A stretch of DNA of 64,000 bases, taken from Flavobacterium praedii (lineage in GTDB: Bacteria > Bacteroidota > Bacteroidia > Flavobacteriales > Flavobacteriaceae). The notes under the pieces were generated by a model, which saw only the letters and a list, made by a program, of their open reading frames with translations, ran no database searches and was not told the DNA's origin. The stretch's first letter is position 1, and each line of letters starts with the position of its first letter. The position numbers and the translations under genes are program-made. Location: the NCBI RefSeq assembly GCF_026810365.1, contig NZ_CP113948.1:4104458-4168457 (forward strand). The letters run 5' to 3'. Below are positions 45,373 through 52,898 of this stretch, in pieces.

Positions 45373-45879
45373 ATGAATAATTGGGTTATTAGAAAAATAC
45401 AAAAAGAAGACAATCAAGCGGTTGCTCAATTGATTCGTGATGTTTTTGATGAACTGAATATACCGAAAGTAGGAACTGCTTATGAAGATCCTTATCTTGA
45501 CTTGATGTTTGAAGAATACAATAAGCCACGATCTGTTTATTTTGTGGTCGAAAGTGAAGGGCGTATTGTTGGTGGAGCAGGAGTGGCACCGCTAGCAAAC
45601 GAAGCCGATATTTATTGTGAGTTGCAAAAAATGTATTTTTTGCCTGAAACCCGCGGTAAAGGAATTGGCCGTCAAATGATGGAGCAATGTTTGCAAAGTG
45701 CGAGAGATTTTGGGTTCGAAAAATGTTATCTAGAAACGATGCCTTTTATGTTAGAGGCACAAAAATTGTATAAAAAAGTCGGTTTCGAAAACATTTGCTC
45801 TCCAATGGGAAGCACAGGACATACAAGTTGCCCGGTTTGGATGCTTTGCCCCCTAACCCCCGAAGGGGGAATAAAATAA
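45373..45879 (+). CDS. GNAT family N-acetyltransferase
   Basis: A 168-residue protein with the GNAT core: VIRKIQKEDNQAVAQLIRDVF at the start, FVVESEGRIVGGAGV, and the acetyl-CoA loop ETRGKGIGRQMMEQCL, then YLETMPFMLEAQKLYKKVGF. The last ~10 residues (CPLTPEGGIK) are encoded by a dispersed CCCCC-GAA-GGGGG repeat, so the natural C-terminus seems to have been replaced by repeat DNA. The substrate is unknown. Confidence 0.9.
   Translation: MNNWVIRKIQKEDNQAVAQLIRDVFDELNIPKVGTAYEDPYLDLMFEEYNKPRSVYFVVESEGRIVGGAGVAPLANEADIYCELQKMYFLPETRGKGIGRQMMEQCLQSARDFGFEKCYLETMPFMLEAQKLYKKVGFENICSPMGSTGHTSCPVWMLCPLTPEGGIK
45849..45870. repeat. Short dispersed hairpin repeat, copy 2
   Basis: CCCCC (45857-45861) - GAA - GGGGG (45865-45869), preceded by CCCCCTAA. 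It matches copy 1 at 30421-30442. It lies inside the last codons of the GNAT gene. Confidence 0.65.
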
Positions 45880-45888
45880 TCATTGAAT

Positions 45889-46746
45889 ATGAAAATAAAA
45901 GAATACAGAACTCAGTTTATACAAGCGCTTACTTATCTTTATGGTGAAGGCGAAGCGGAGAGTTTTTTCTATTTAATATTAGAAGAGAAACAAAAACGGA
46001 AAAGAATCGATTTGGCTTTGCAACCCGATTTGGTTTTTTCTGAAAGTGAAATTGCGATTTGGAACTCGATTTTGGAACAATTAAAATTGGAAATTCCGAT
46101 TCAATATTTATTAGGGAATACGAGTTTTTATGGGTTGGATTTTGAGGTCAATGAAAATGTTTTGATTCCAAGACCCGAGACAGAGGAATTGGTGGATTGG
46201 ATTTTAGAAAGCCAAAAGTCAAAAGCCAAAAGTCAAACTTTAAAAATTCTGGATATAGGAACAGGAAGCGGATGCATTGCTATTTCGTTAGCCAAAAATC
46301 TACCAAATGCTCAGGTTTTTGCGATTGATGTTTCGGAAAAAGCTTTGGCAACAGCCCAAAAAAATGCAATTCGGAATGAAGTTAGTGTTACATTTATTCA
46401 GCAAAATATTCTTGAAACGCTGGATTTAGGTCAAAAATTTGATATTATTGTTTCGAACCCGCCTTACGTTCGGAATTTGGAAAAAGAGGAAATTAAGAAA
46501 AATGTTTTAGACCATGAACCGCATTTGGCTCTTTTTGTAGAAGACAATGACGCTTTGATTTTTTATAGAAAAATAACCGAATTGGCACAAAAAAACCTAT
46601 CAAATTCGGGACAATTGTATTTTGAAATCAACCAATATTTAGGAAAAGAAATGATTGAGTTGTTTGAAGAAATGAATTTTAAGAACATTGAATTAAGGAA
46701 AGATATCTATGGAAATGATAGAATGATGCTGGGTTTTTGTCAATAG
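45889..46746 (+). CDS. prmC: Peptide chain release factor N5-glutamine methyltransferase
   Basis: A 285-residue protein started at the ATG at 45889, 9 bases after the GNAT stop; a TTG two codons earlier is less likely. The N-terminal helical domain includes IQYLLGNTSFYGLDFEVNENVLIPRPETEELV, then the SAM-binding ILDIGTGSGCIAISLA and the catalytic IVSNPPYVRN (NPPY). It methylates the GGQ Gln of RF1/RF2. A 14-base tandem repeat (46211-46238) encodes SQKSKAKSQ just before motif I, an expansion in a surface linker. Confidence 0.94.
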   Translation: MKIKEYRTQFIQALTYLYGEGEAESFFYLILEEKQKRKRIDLALQPDLVFSESEIAIWNSILEQLKLEIPIQYLLGNTSFYGLDFEVNENVLIPRPETEELVDWILESQKSKAKSQTLKILDIGTGSGCIAISLAKNLPNAQVFAIDVSEKALATAQKNAIRNEVSVTFIQQNILETLDLGQKFDIIVSNPPYVRNLEKEEIKKNVLDHEPHLALFVEDNDALIFYRKITELAQKNLSNSGQLYFEINQYLGKEMIELFEEMNFKNIELRKDIYGNDRMMLGFCQ

Positions 46747-46772
46747 TGTTCAGTGCTCGTTATACGTGATTT

Positions 46773-46883
46773 GCGTGAGGGATAGAAGCTAGCTACCGAA
46801 GTAGCGCGTATAGCACGACCACATTAAGAAAAGGGGCAACTAGCACATTGCTAAGTTAGCCCCTTTTTTTAATGTGGTCACGC
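46773..46883 (+). ncRNA. Structured repeat element, copy C (candidate RNA)
   Basis: Outer stem GCGTG (46773-46777) with CACGC (46879-46883). Hairpin 1: GCTAC-CGAA-GTAGC (46792-46805), identical to copy A. Hairpin 2: CCACATTAA (46819-46827) with TTAATGTGG (46869-46877), continued by GGGGC (46833-46837) with GCCCC (46859-46863). It lies between convergent prmC and the ABC permease gene. The T tract after the inner stem could also act as terminator for prmC. Confidence 0.7.
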
Positions 46884-46928
46884 CCAAATTATTGTTTTTG
46901 AACGGATTTATTGCTGAAAATTAAAAAC

Positions 46929-48173
46929 CTACTCGTATCGCAAAGCTTCAATTGGATCTAGTTTTGCTGATTTTATAGCAGGATACAAACCAGAAACAAG
47001 TGCCACGATAAAACTAACAATAAATGCCGCCACCATCGCTCCCCAGGGAATTACGAAATCAAAATCTATAGCAGTCGATATTCCGTAACCAATTAAAATT
47101 CCAAAAATAATTCCAACAAAACCACCTATTTGTCCAATCAGTAAGGTTTCTATAAAAAATTGAAAAGCGATAGTCGTTTTTTTGGCTCCCAAGGCTTTTC
47201 GAACCCCAATTTCTCGAGTGCGTTCCGTTACCGACACAATCATAATATTCATCAAGGCAATGGATGAGCCCAAAATAGTAATAATTCCGATCAGCCATGA
47301 TGCAAAACCTAGATATTTGGTGATTCCAAGGATTCTGTTTATCAAATCATCACTTCGTACCACAGCAAAATTATTGTCTTTCACAGGGCTTAATTTTCGG
47401 ATTCTACGCATGACGCTATTTGCATTGTCGATGGCCTGATCCAACAACTCTTTTTTGGCAACCATAATGCTCATTGTGTAGTTGATGTTGGGCGCCGTAA
47501 ATAGGGAACGTGCCACTTGAATCGGAATCAATACCCTTAAATCCTGACTGTTCCCAAAGGTGGAACCTTTCTCTTTTAACACACCAATAACCTTGAATTT
47601 GGCACCCCGAATCGAAATGGTTTTGCCTATAGGATTGACATCTTTTAAAAGACCTTTTTCAAAATCCGAGCCTACAATACAAGCATAAGCATTGTTGTTT
47701 ATGTCAAAATTAGTAAAATTTCTACCCGAACTGGTTTCGAGTCCTGAGTTGGTCAAAAAATGCTCGTCTACACCCAAAACACTTATTTGTGGATCTGTTT
47801 TTTCGGCTTCATATTTTACTTCGGCAATAGATGTCGCTGTAAATGAAAGCGATGTTTCCGTAAAAGGATAATTGTATTTATTCTTGAAAGCAACCGCCTC
47901 TGGGTAGGAAATAATAGGGTTTATGATTTCTCGCTCCTCTCCGCCACGTCTTCGAGAAGTATTCTCGTATTGATTAATATTGAAAGTATTGGCTCCCATC
48001 GAAGCAAAATCGGTGGATAATGTATTCTCAAGCGCCGATACAACGGTCAGAATCCCAACCAAAGCGGTTATACCAATGGCAATAATCATTACCGTCAAAA
48101 TAGTTCGCAACAATTGAGTTCGGATCGAACCAAATGCGATTCTTATATTTTCTTTGAATAGTTTTAGCATCAT
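46929..48173 (-). CDS. MacB-like ABC transporter permease
   Basis: A 414-residue protein with one N-terminal membrane helix (about 20-42, LLRTILTVMIIAIGITALVGIL), a large periplasmic MacB-type core domain (about 45-270) and three C-terminal helices in FtsX-like arrangement (SWLIGIITILGSSIALMNIM, IGGFVGIIFGILIGYG, MVAAFIVSFIVALVSGLYPA) ending KLDPIEALRYE. No ATPase gene is adjacent, so the cognate ATPase is elsewhere. An ATG one codon downstream is also possible. Confidence 0.9.
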   Translation of the reverse strand: MMLKLFKENIRIAFGSIRTQLLRTILTVMIIAIGITALVGILTVVSALENTLSTDFASMGANTFNINQYENTSRRRGGEEREIINPIISYPEAVAFKNKYNYPFTETSLSFTATSIAEVKYEAEKTDPQISVLGVDEHFLTNSGLETSSGRNFTNFDINNNAYACIVGSDFEKGLLKDVNPIGKTISIRGAKFKVIGVLKEKGSTFGNSQDLRVLIPIQVARSLFTAPNINYTMSIMVAKKELLDQAIDNANSVMRRIRKLSPVKDNNFAVVRSDDLINRILGITKYLGFASWLIGIITILGSSIALMNIMIVSVTERTREIGVRKALGAKKTTIAFQFFIETLLIGQIGGFVGIIFGILIGYGISTAIDFDFVIPWGAMVAAFIVSFIVALVSGLYPAIKSAKLDPIEALRYE

Positions 48174-48272
48174 GTTTTATTTGACTCGAAAATACAATTT
48201 TTGTTACAATTTCCTTTTGAGAAATTCCTCTAAATATTTTTTTAGGAGCTAATTCCAGCTATTCGTTTCAAT

Positions 48273-48299
48273 CTCCTGAGCCGAACCCCGGCTCAGGAG
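48273..48299. repeat. GC-rich perfect hairpin
   Basis: CTCCTGAGCCG (48273-48283) pairs without mismatch with CGGCTCAGGAG (48289-48299) around AACCC. There is no adjacent T tract, so it is not a standard terminator. It lies 100 bases upstream of the permease gene. Confidence 0.7.
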
Positions 48300-48432
48300 G
48301 ATTTTCACTACTATCTGGGCTAGGGTATTTCGGTATTGAAGAGCTTTGAATTATTAGGATAACCAGTTGCTAGTATGATTTCTTGCAATAAATCATTTAG
48401 AATATTTTTTTACAAATTCTATCTTTTCTATT

Positions 48433-48490
48433 CTTTGCGTCTCAGCGCCTTTGCGTGGAATTGAGCTCACAAAGGCGCAGAGACGCAAAG
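48433..48490. repeat. Long imperfect inverted repeat (GCGTCTC type)
   Basis: The left arm 48433-48457 (CTTTGCGTCTC-A-GCGCCTTTG...) and right arm 48468-48490 are inverted copies with one mismatch and a two-base bulge, separated by 10 bases. Similar words (TTGCGTCTC / GAGACGCAA) recur as dispersed repeats in many Bacteroidota genomes by recollection. Confidence 0.7.
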
Positions 48491-48724
48491 TCTATTTTCA
48501 ATATTTAGACTCTTAATATGAAATACAGACAGTCATATGCAATTAAATTACAAATTTTTCAAAAGGAATTATTTTAAAAGTAAGATATTTGCAATTGGAA
48601 ATTTAAAATATAACAATTTAGATTTTCATAATGAAATATGATTTTGGATATCTAATCTAAAATCGGCACACGAGCCCAAAGGGCGAACTGGCGAAGCAAT
48701 CTAAAAATCTGCAATCTAAAAACA

Positions 48725-50095
48725 ATGGCATCAAAACCGAGCATTCCAAAAGGAACCCGAGATTTTTCACCTGCTGAGGTGGCAAAAAGACAATACATTA
48801 TCCAAATTATAAAAAGCAATTTCGAAAAATTTGGATTCCAACCTATAGAAACACCCTCCTTTGAAAACTCCGAAACCCTTATGGGAAAATATGGAGAAGA
48901 AGGCGACCGTTTGATTTTCAAAATATTGAATTCGGGCGATTATTTAGCCAAAGCCAATGCAACGCACTTAGAGGCAAAAGACAGCACACGATTGACGTCT
49001 AGTATTTCCGAAAAAGCCTTGCGTTATGACTTAACCGTTCCGTTTGCGCGTTACGTAGTACAGCACCAAAACGAAATCGAATTTCCGTTCAAAAGATACC
49101 AAATCCAACCGGTTTGGCGTGCCGACCGTCCTCAAAAAGGGCGTTTCAGAGAATTTTTTCAATGCGATGCCGATGTGGTTGGCTCAAAATCGTTGTGGCA
49201 AGAAGTAGAGTTGGTGCAATTGTACGATTCGGTTTTTACCGCTTTGGGCCTTGCTGGAGTCACCATTAAAATCAATAACCGAAAAATTCTTTCCGGAATT
49301 GCCGAAGTAATCGGTGCATCTGATAAATTGATTGACTTTACGGTAGCTCTTGACAAACTAGACAAAATAGGCGAAGACGGTGTAAAGAAAGAAATGATCG
49401 AAAAAGGAATTGCCGAAGAAGCGATTGCCAAAGTGCAACCGTTATTCAATTTTACGGGGACCATTTCTGAGAAAATCGAGAAACTTTCGGCTTTACTTTC
49501 TTCCTCAGCCGAAGGATTAAAAGGAGTAGAAGAGCTTCGTTTTATTTGTGACAATGTTACCAATCTAGGATTGTCAACCGCTAGTTTGGATTTGGATGTA
49601 ACACTAGCCCGAGGATTGAATTATTATACAGGCGCTATTTTTGAAGTCGCTGCTCCCAAAACGGTTGCCATGGGTTCCATAGGTGGCGGTGGTCGTTATG
49701 ATGATTTGACCGGTATTTTTGGATTAAAAAATATGAGTGGTGTAGGAATCTCTTTTGGACTCGACCGAATCTATTTGGTAGTCGAAGAGTTAGGATTGTT
49801 CCCAGAAGCAGTAACTTCTACGTCCAAAGCGTTGTTCATTAATTATGGTGAAAGAGAAGCGTTCTATTCAATGATAGCGATTAAAGAATTGCGTGCTGTT
49901 GGAATCAAAGTAGAATTGTATCCTGATAATGCCAAAGTAGCCAAGCAATTCCAACACGCCGACAAGCGATTTATTCGGTATGCGGTAATCGTAGGCGAGG
50001 AAGAAATGAATGGGAATCAATATAGTTTGAAAGATTTGGTTTCTGGAGAACAGAAAAAAGTAAGCTTAGAGGAGCTGAAACAAATTTTAAAATAA
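48725..50095 (+). CDS. hisS: Histidyl-tRNA synthetase
   Basis: A 456-residue class II synthetase. Motif 1 region is [24 protein letters not shown]; motif 2 is [25 protein letters not shown]; the His-specific motif is [15 protein letters not shown]; motif 3 is [13 protein letters not shown]. The C-terminal anticodon-binding domain (about 365-456) includes [30 protein letters not shown]. It charges tRNA-His. It is monocistronic and ends at a strong terminator. Confidence 0.97.
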   Translation: MASKPSIPKGTRDFSPAEVAKRQYIIQIIKSNFEKFGFQPIETPSFENSETLMGKYGEEGDRLIFKILNSGDYLAKANATHLEAKDSTRLTSSISEKALRYDLTVPFARYVVQHQNEIEFPFKRYQIQPVWRADRPQKGRFREFFQCDADVVGSKSLWQEVELVQLYDSVFTALGLAGVTIKINNRKILSGIAEVIGASDKLIDFTVALDKLDKIGEDGVKKEMIEKGIAEEAIAKVQPLFNFTGTISEKIEKLSALLSSSAEGLKGVEELRFICDNVTNLGLSTASLDLDVTLARGLNYYTGAIFEVAAPKTVAMGSIGGGGRYDDLTGIFGLKNMSGVGISFGLDRIYLVVEELGLFPEAVTSTSKALFINYGEREAFYSMIAIKELRAVGIKVELYPDNAKVAKQFQHADKRFIRYAVIVGEEEMNGNQYSLKDLVSGEQKKVSLEELKQILK

Positions 50096-50132
50096 AAAAA
50101 AGGCAACCAGATTTAATGGTTGCCTTTTTTTA
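50096..50132 (+). terminator. Rho-independent terminator of hisS
   Basis: AAAAAAGGCAACCA (50096-50109) pairs with TGGTTGCCTTTTTT (50117-50130). Confidence 0.92.
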
Positions 50133-51054
50133 TGGAATAAAATTCATGTTTACTCATCATCTGGTTGTGAATTTTTTAATCTATAAAATTGCCTTCAAGA
50201 CAGTGTGATTCCTTTCTTTTACACTGGTAAAGAATTAATTGGTATTGGGTTTACAAGTTTGTATTGCTTTGGATATTTTTTTTGGAATCCAGATACGGAA
50301 CAATATGATCTTTATTTCCACCTCCACCTTCGCAAATGACACTGTTACTTGGGGTATTTGCCAGCAAAATCAAAGGCACCAAATACACCTAAACTCATTC
50401 CGAAAACATAAACCATTGAAAAATAAGTATTGTAATTGTTTTGTGCACATACTAATAGTTTCATGGGGTTGTCCAGATATCAAGAGCAGAAACTACTTGA
50501 GGGGGAACTATACGTCAGGAATTTATTTTCCTTTTTCGATTGCTTTAAATACTTTTTGTGATTTTTCACCCGATTCAAATTTGAATTTCAAAGACTCCTT
50601 TCTAAACAAAAAATAAATTAATCCAAAAAGGGTAGTTAGTTTGATCGGTAATTGCTTTTAATGTAATTAGAGCAGAAGGAATAATACAAGTTAGAGCAGG
50701 AAGGTACATTAATTTGAGGCTTTTTAGGATAGCTGTTATAAATTAATAACGCCAATTTTTCTGGTTTTTATGATCAAAAATGACTTATCAATATCTTTTT
50801 ATTTCTTATTCTCTAAAAATAAATTTAACTGATTTAAAAAATAAGACCCCCTTTTTTATAGTAATCAAACGTAAGTAGAAGATGCTACTAAAACAGATTT
50901 GTCCTTAAGTTATTGGTTATGAATTTATTATTTGATTTTTAAACTCGAAATAATGTAAATAATGCAACTTTTATTGAGAATTGTATAATATTTCTAAAGC
51001 AAAGTGAAACCACCTTTGTTGGATGAAATAATTTAATTCTTAAAACAAAATAAA
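50133..51054. other. Gene-poor region with probable gene remnants
   Basis: No intact gene is supported in these ~920 bases. A 125-codon plus-strand frame (50239-50616) has irregular composition and no start context. The minus strand holds coding-like pieces (see the pseudogene entry). The part from 50,700 to 51,054 is plain AT-rich leader for the ice-binding protein gene. Confidence 0.5.
50521..50707 (-). pseudogene. Possible remnant of a small membrane protein gene
   Basis: On the minus strand one frame reads TTLFGLIYFLFRKESLKFKFESGEKSQKVFKAIEKGK and stops at about 50541, like the last helix and tail of a membrane protein. The upstream continuation switches to another frame (MYLPALTCIIPSALITLKAI), which suggests a frameshift. 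Further left, a third frame reads KLLVCAQNNYNTYFSMVYVF. The family is not recognised; decay is an inference. Confidence 0.35.
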
Positions 51055-52818
51055 ATGAAAGCTAAAATTTTACTTTTCACTTTTGCGATACTGTGTGTTG
51101 CATTAATAACTGGCTGTGCAAGCGATGATTTCCAAGAAGTCGTTGGTGTATGTCCTATAGTGGAGTCGACAACACCCTTGTCAAATGCATTGAATGTTCC
51201 TTTGGACCAAATCATTACAGCAACATTCAATGAGGAAATGGATCCAAGTTCGATAACATCAACTACGTTTACGGTTGTAGGTGTTGCACCTATTGCAGGA
51301 ACAGTTACTTATTCGGGTAGAACTGCCTCTTTTACACCAACACTTCCGCTATCTGAAAATACTACTTATACAGCTAGGATTACTACAAAAGCAAAAGACT
51401 TAATGGGTAATTTTTTGCAAGCTGAATATGTTTGGGCATTTTCAACAGGAACGCTTTTAAGACCGGTAGTAATTACAACAGATCCTATTAATAACGCAAT
51501 TGCTGTAAAATTTGATAAAACAATTTCGGCGACATTTAATATGGTTATGAATCCTTCTACATTAAATGCTACAACATTTAAAGTAAATCAAGGGACAAAT
51601 GCTGTGGCGGGAGCAATTACCTATACAGGATCAACAGTTTCTTTTGTCCCAACAAATCCTTTATTAGCGAATACAATTTATACCGTAACGATTACTAATG
51701 GCGCTAAAAATTCATTGAATACTGCTATGGTAGCCGATTATACTTGGATTTTTACAACCGATATTGTGCCAACAGTAACCGCAACAGATCCAGTTAATAA
51801 TGCTATTGATGTCGCTTTGAATCAAACGGTAACCGCTAATTTTAGTACCATAATGGATGCTGCTACAATTAATACGACCACATTTACTTTGAAACAAGGA
51901 GCAACAATAATTCCAGGTACGGTTTCTTACTCAGGGACTACAGCTTCATTTAATCCAACAAATTCACTTGTCATAGGTACTATTTATACAGCAACAATCA
52001 CCAATGGCGCCAAAAATGTAGTTGGAACCCCATTGGCCAATAACTATGTTTGGAATTTTACCACCATACTAGCACCACCAGTTGTAATTGTTGTAGATCT
52101 TGGTACAGCCTCAATATTTGGAGCGTTTGGCGGTAACGCAGGTATAACAAATCAAGGATTAAATACCGTAATCAATAATGGAAGTATAGGTACAACTGCA
52201 GCTTCAAGTCTTATCACAGGATTTCATGATGGGGTTGCCGTTTATACAGAGACACCGCTAAATGTTGGGAATGTGACTGGTGATATATTTGCCGCACCTC
52301 CAGCTCCCGGGACTGCTACTTCATTTGCAATAGCCCAACAAGGATTGCTGGATGCAAATGCAGCGTATTTAAGTATATCACCAGCTTCAAAACCAGGGGG
52401 TTCAGATCCAAACGCAGGGGAATTAGGAGGATTGACATTGGCGCCAGGTGTTTACAAATCGGCAAGTGGTACTTTCAAAATCAGTAATGGAGATCTTACG
52501 CTTGACGCACAAGGGGATCCAAATGCGACTTGGATTTTTCAAACCGCAGCAGGTCTAACGGTCGGAATCGCAGGTCCAACTGGAGCTAAAAGTATTATAA
52601 TGAAAAACGGTGCATTAGCCAAAAATGTGTTTTGGTATGTAGGTAGTGCTGCAACTATTAATGGTGCCGGTGGAGGAACAATGGTTGGAACTATTATTGC
52701 TAATTCGGGTGTTACGTTTTCTACACCTGGAAATGCAATTCAAACCGTACTCAACGGAAGAGCAATATCTTTAATCTCGTCTGTGACCATGGTAAATACA
52801 ACTATTAATGTCCCATAA
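51055..52818 (+). CDS. Lipoprotein with three Ig-like (Big_5) domains and a DUF3494 ice-binding domain
   Basis: A 587-residue protein. The lipoprotein signal peptide ends ALITGC (Cys near 21). Three tandem Ig-like domains of the Big_5 type follow (about 35-130, 135-230, 235-332), each beginning like VESTTPLSNALNVPLDQII and ending VWAFST / TWIFTT / VWNFTT. The last ~240 residues (VDLGTASIFGAFGGNAGITNQG ... GGTMVGTIIANSGVTF) match DUF3494, the discontinuous beta-helix fold of bacterial ice-binding proteins. The lipid anchor plus Ig spacers suggest a cell-surface ice adhesin. Ice binding itself is inferred from the family. The OmpA-family gene follows by 80 bases. Confidence 0.92.
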   Translation: MKAKILLFTFAILCVALITGCASDDFQEVVGVCPIVESTTPLSNALNVPLDQIITATFNEEMDPSSITSTTFTVVGVAPIAGTVTYSGRTASFTPTLPLSENTTYTARITTKAKDLMGNFLQAEYVWAFSTGTLLRPVVITTDPINNAIAVKFDKTISATFNMVMNPSTLNATTFKVNQGTNAVAGAITYTGSTVSFVPTNPLLANTIYTVTITNGAKNSLNTAMVADYTWIFTTDIVPTVTATDPVNNAIDVALNQTVTANFSTIMDAATINTTTFTLKQGATIIPGTVSYSGTTASFNPTNSLVIGTIYTATITNGAKNVVGTPLANNYVWNFTTILAPPVVIVVDLGTASIFGAFGGNAGITNQGLNTVINNGSIGTTAASSLITGFHDGVAVYTETPLNVGNVTGDIFAAPPAPGTATSFAIAQQGLLDANAAYLSISPASKPGGSDPNAGELGGLTLAPGVYKSASGTFKISNGDLTLDAQGDPNATWIFQTAAGLTVGIAGPTGAKSIIMKNGALAKNVFWYVGSAATINGAGGGTMVGTIIANSGVTFSTPGNAIQTVLNGRAISLISSVTMVNTTINVP

Positions 52819-52841
52819 GACCAATAGATTGGTAAATGAAT

Positions 52842-52864
52842 ATCCCGTTTTCGGACGGGATTTT
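52842..52864 (+). terminator. Hairpin between the ice-binding gene and the OmpA-family gene
   Basis: ATCCCGT (52842-52848) pairs with ACGGGAT (52855-52861), followed by TTTT. It is a short terminator or attenuator, so the downstream gene may be partly co-transcribed. Confidence 0.6.
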
Positions 52865-52898
52865 AGCACTAAAAAATTAACAACAAAATATACATAAA

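Larger units (their letters stand above)
48174..48724. other. Divergent intergenic region rich in inverted repeats
   Basis: This 551-base gap between the permease and hisS has no gene. It holds an 11-bp GC-rich hairpin (48273-48299), an imperfect palindrome (48433-48490), and an AATCT-type repeat leader with a small GAGCCC/GGGCGA hairpin (48643-48722) directly before hisS. TAAGATATTTGC near 48582 resembles a -7 region for hisS. Confidence 0.6.

Noticed and set aside
50239..50616. 125-codon plus-strand frame after hisS
   Set aside because: No start context, odd composition, and the opposite strand has better coding-like pieces; treated as a shadow over a gene remnant.
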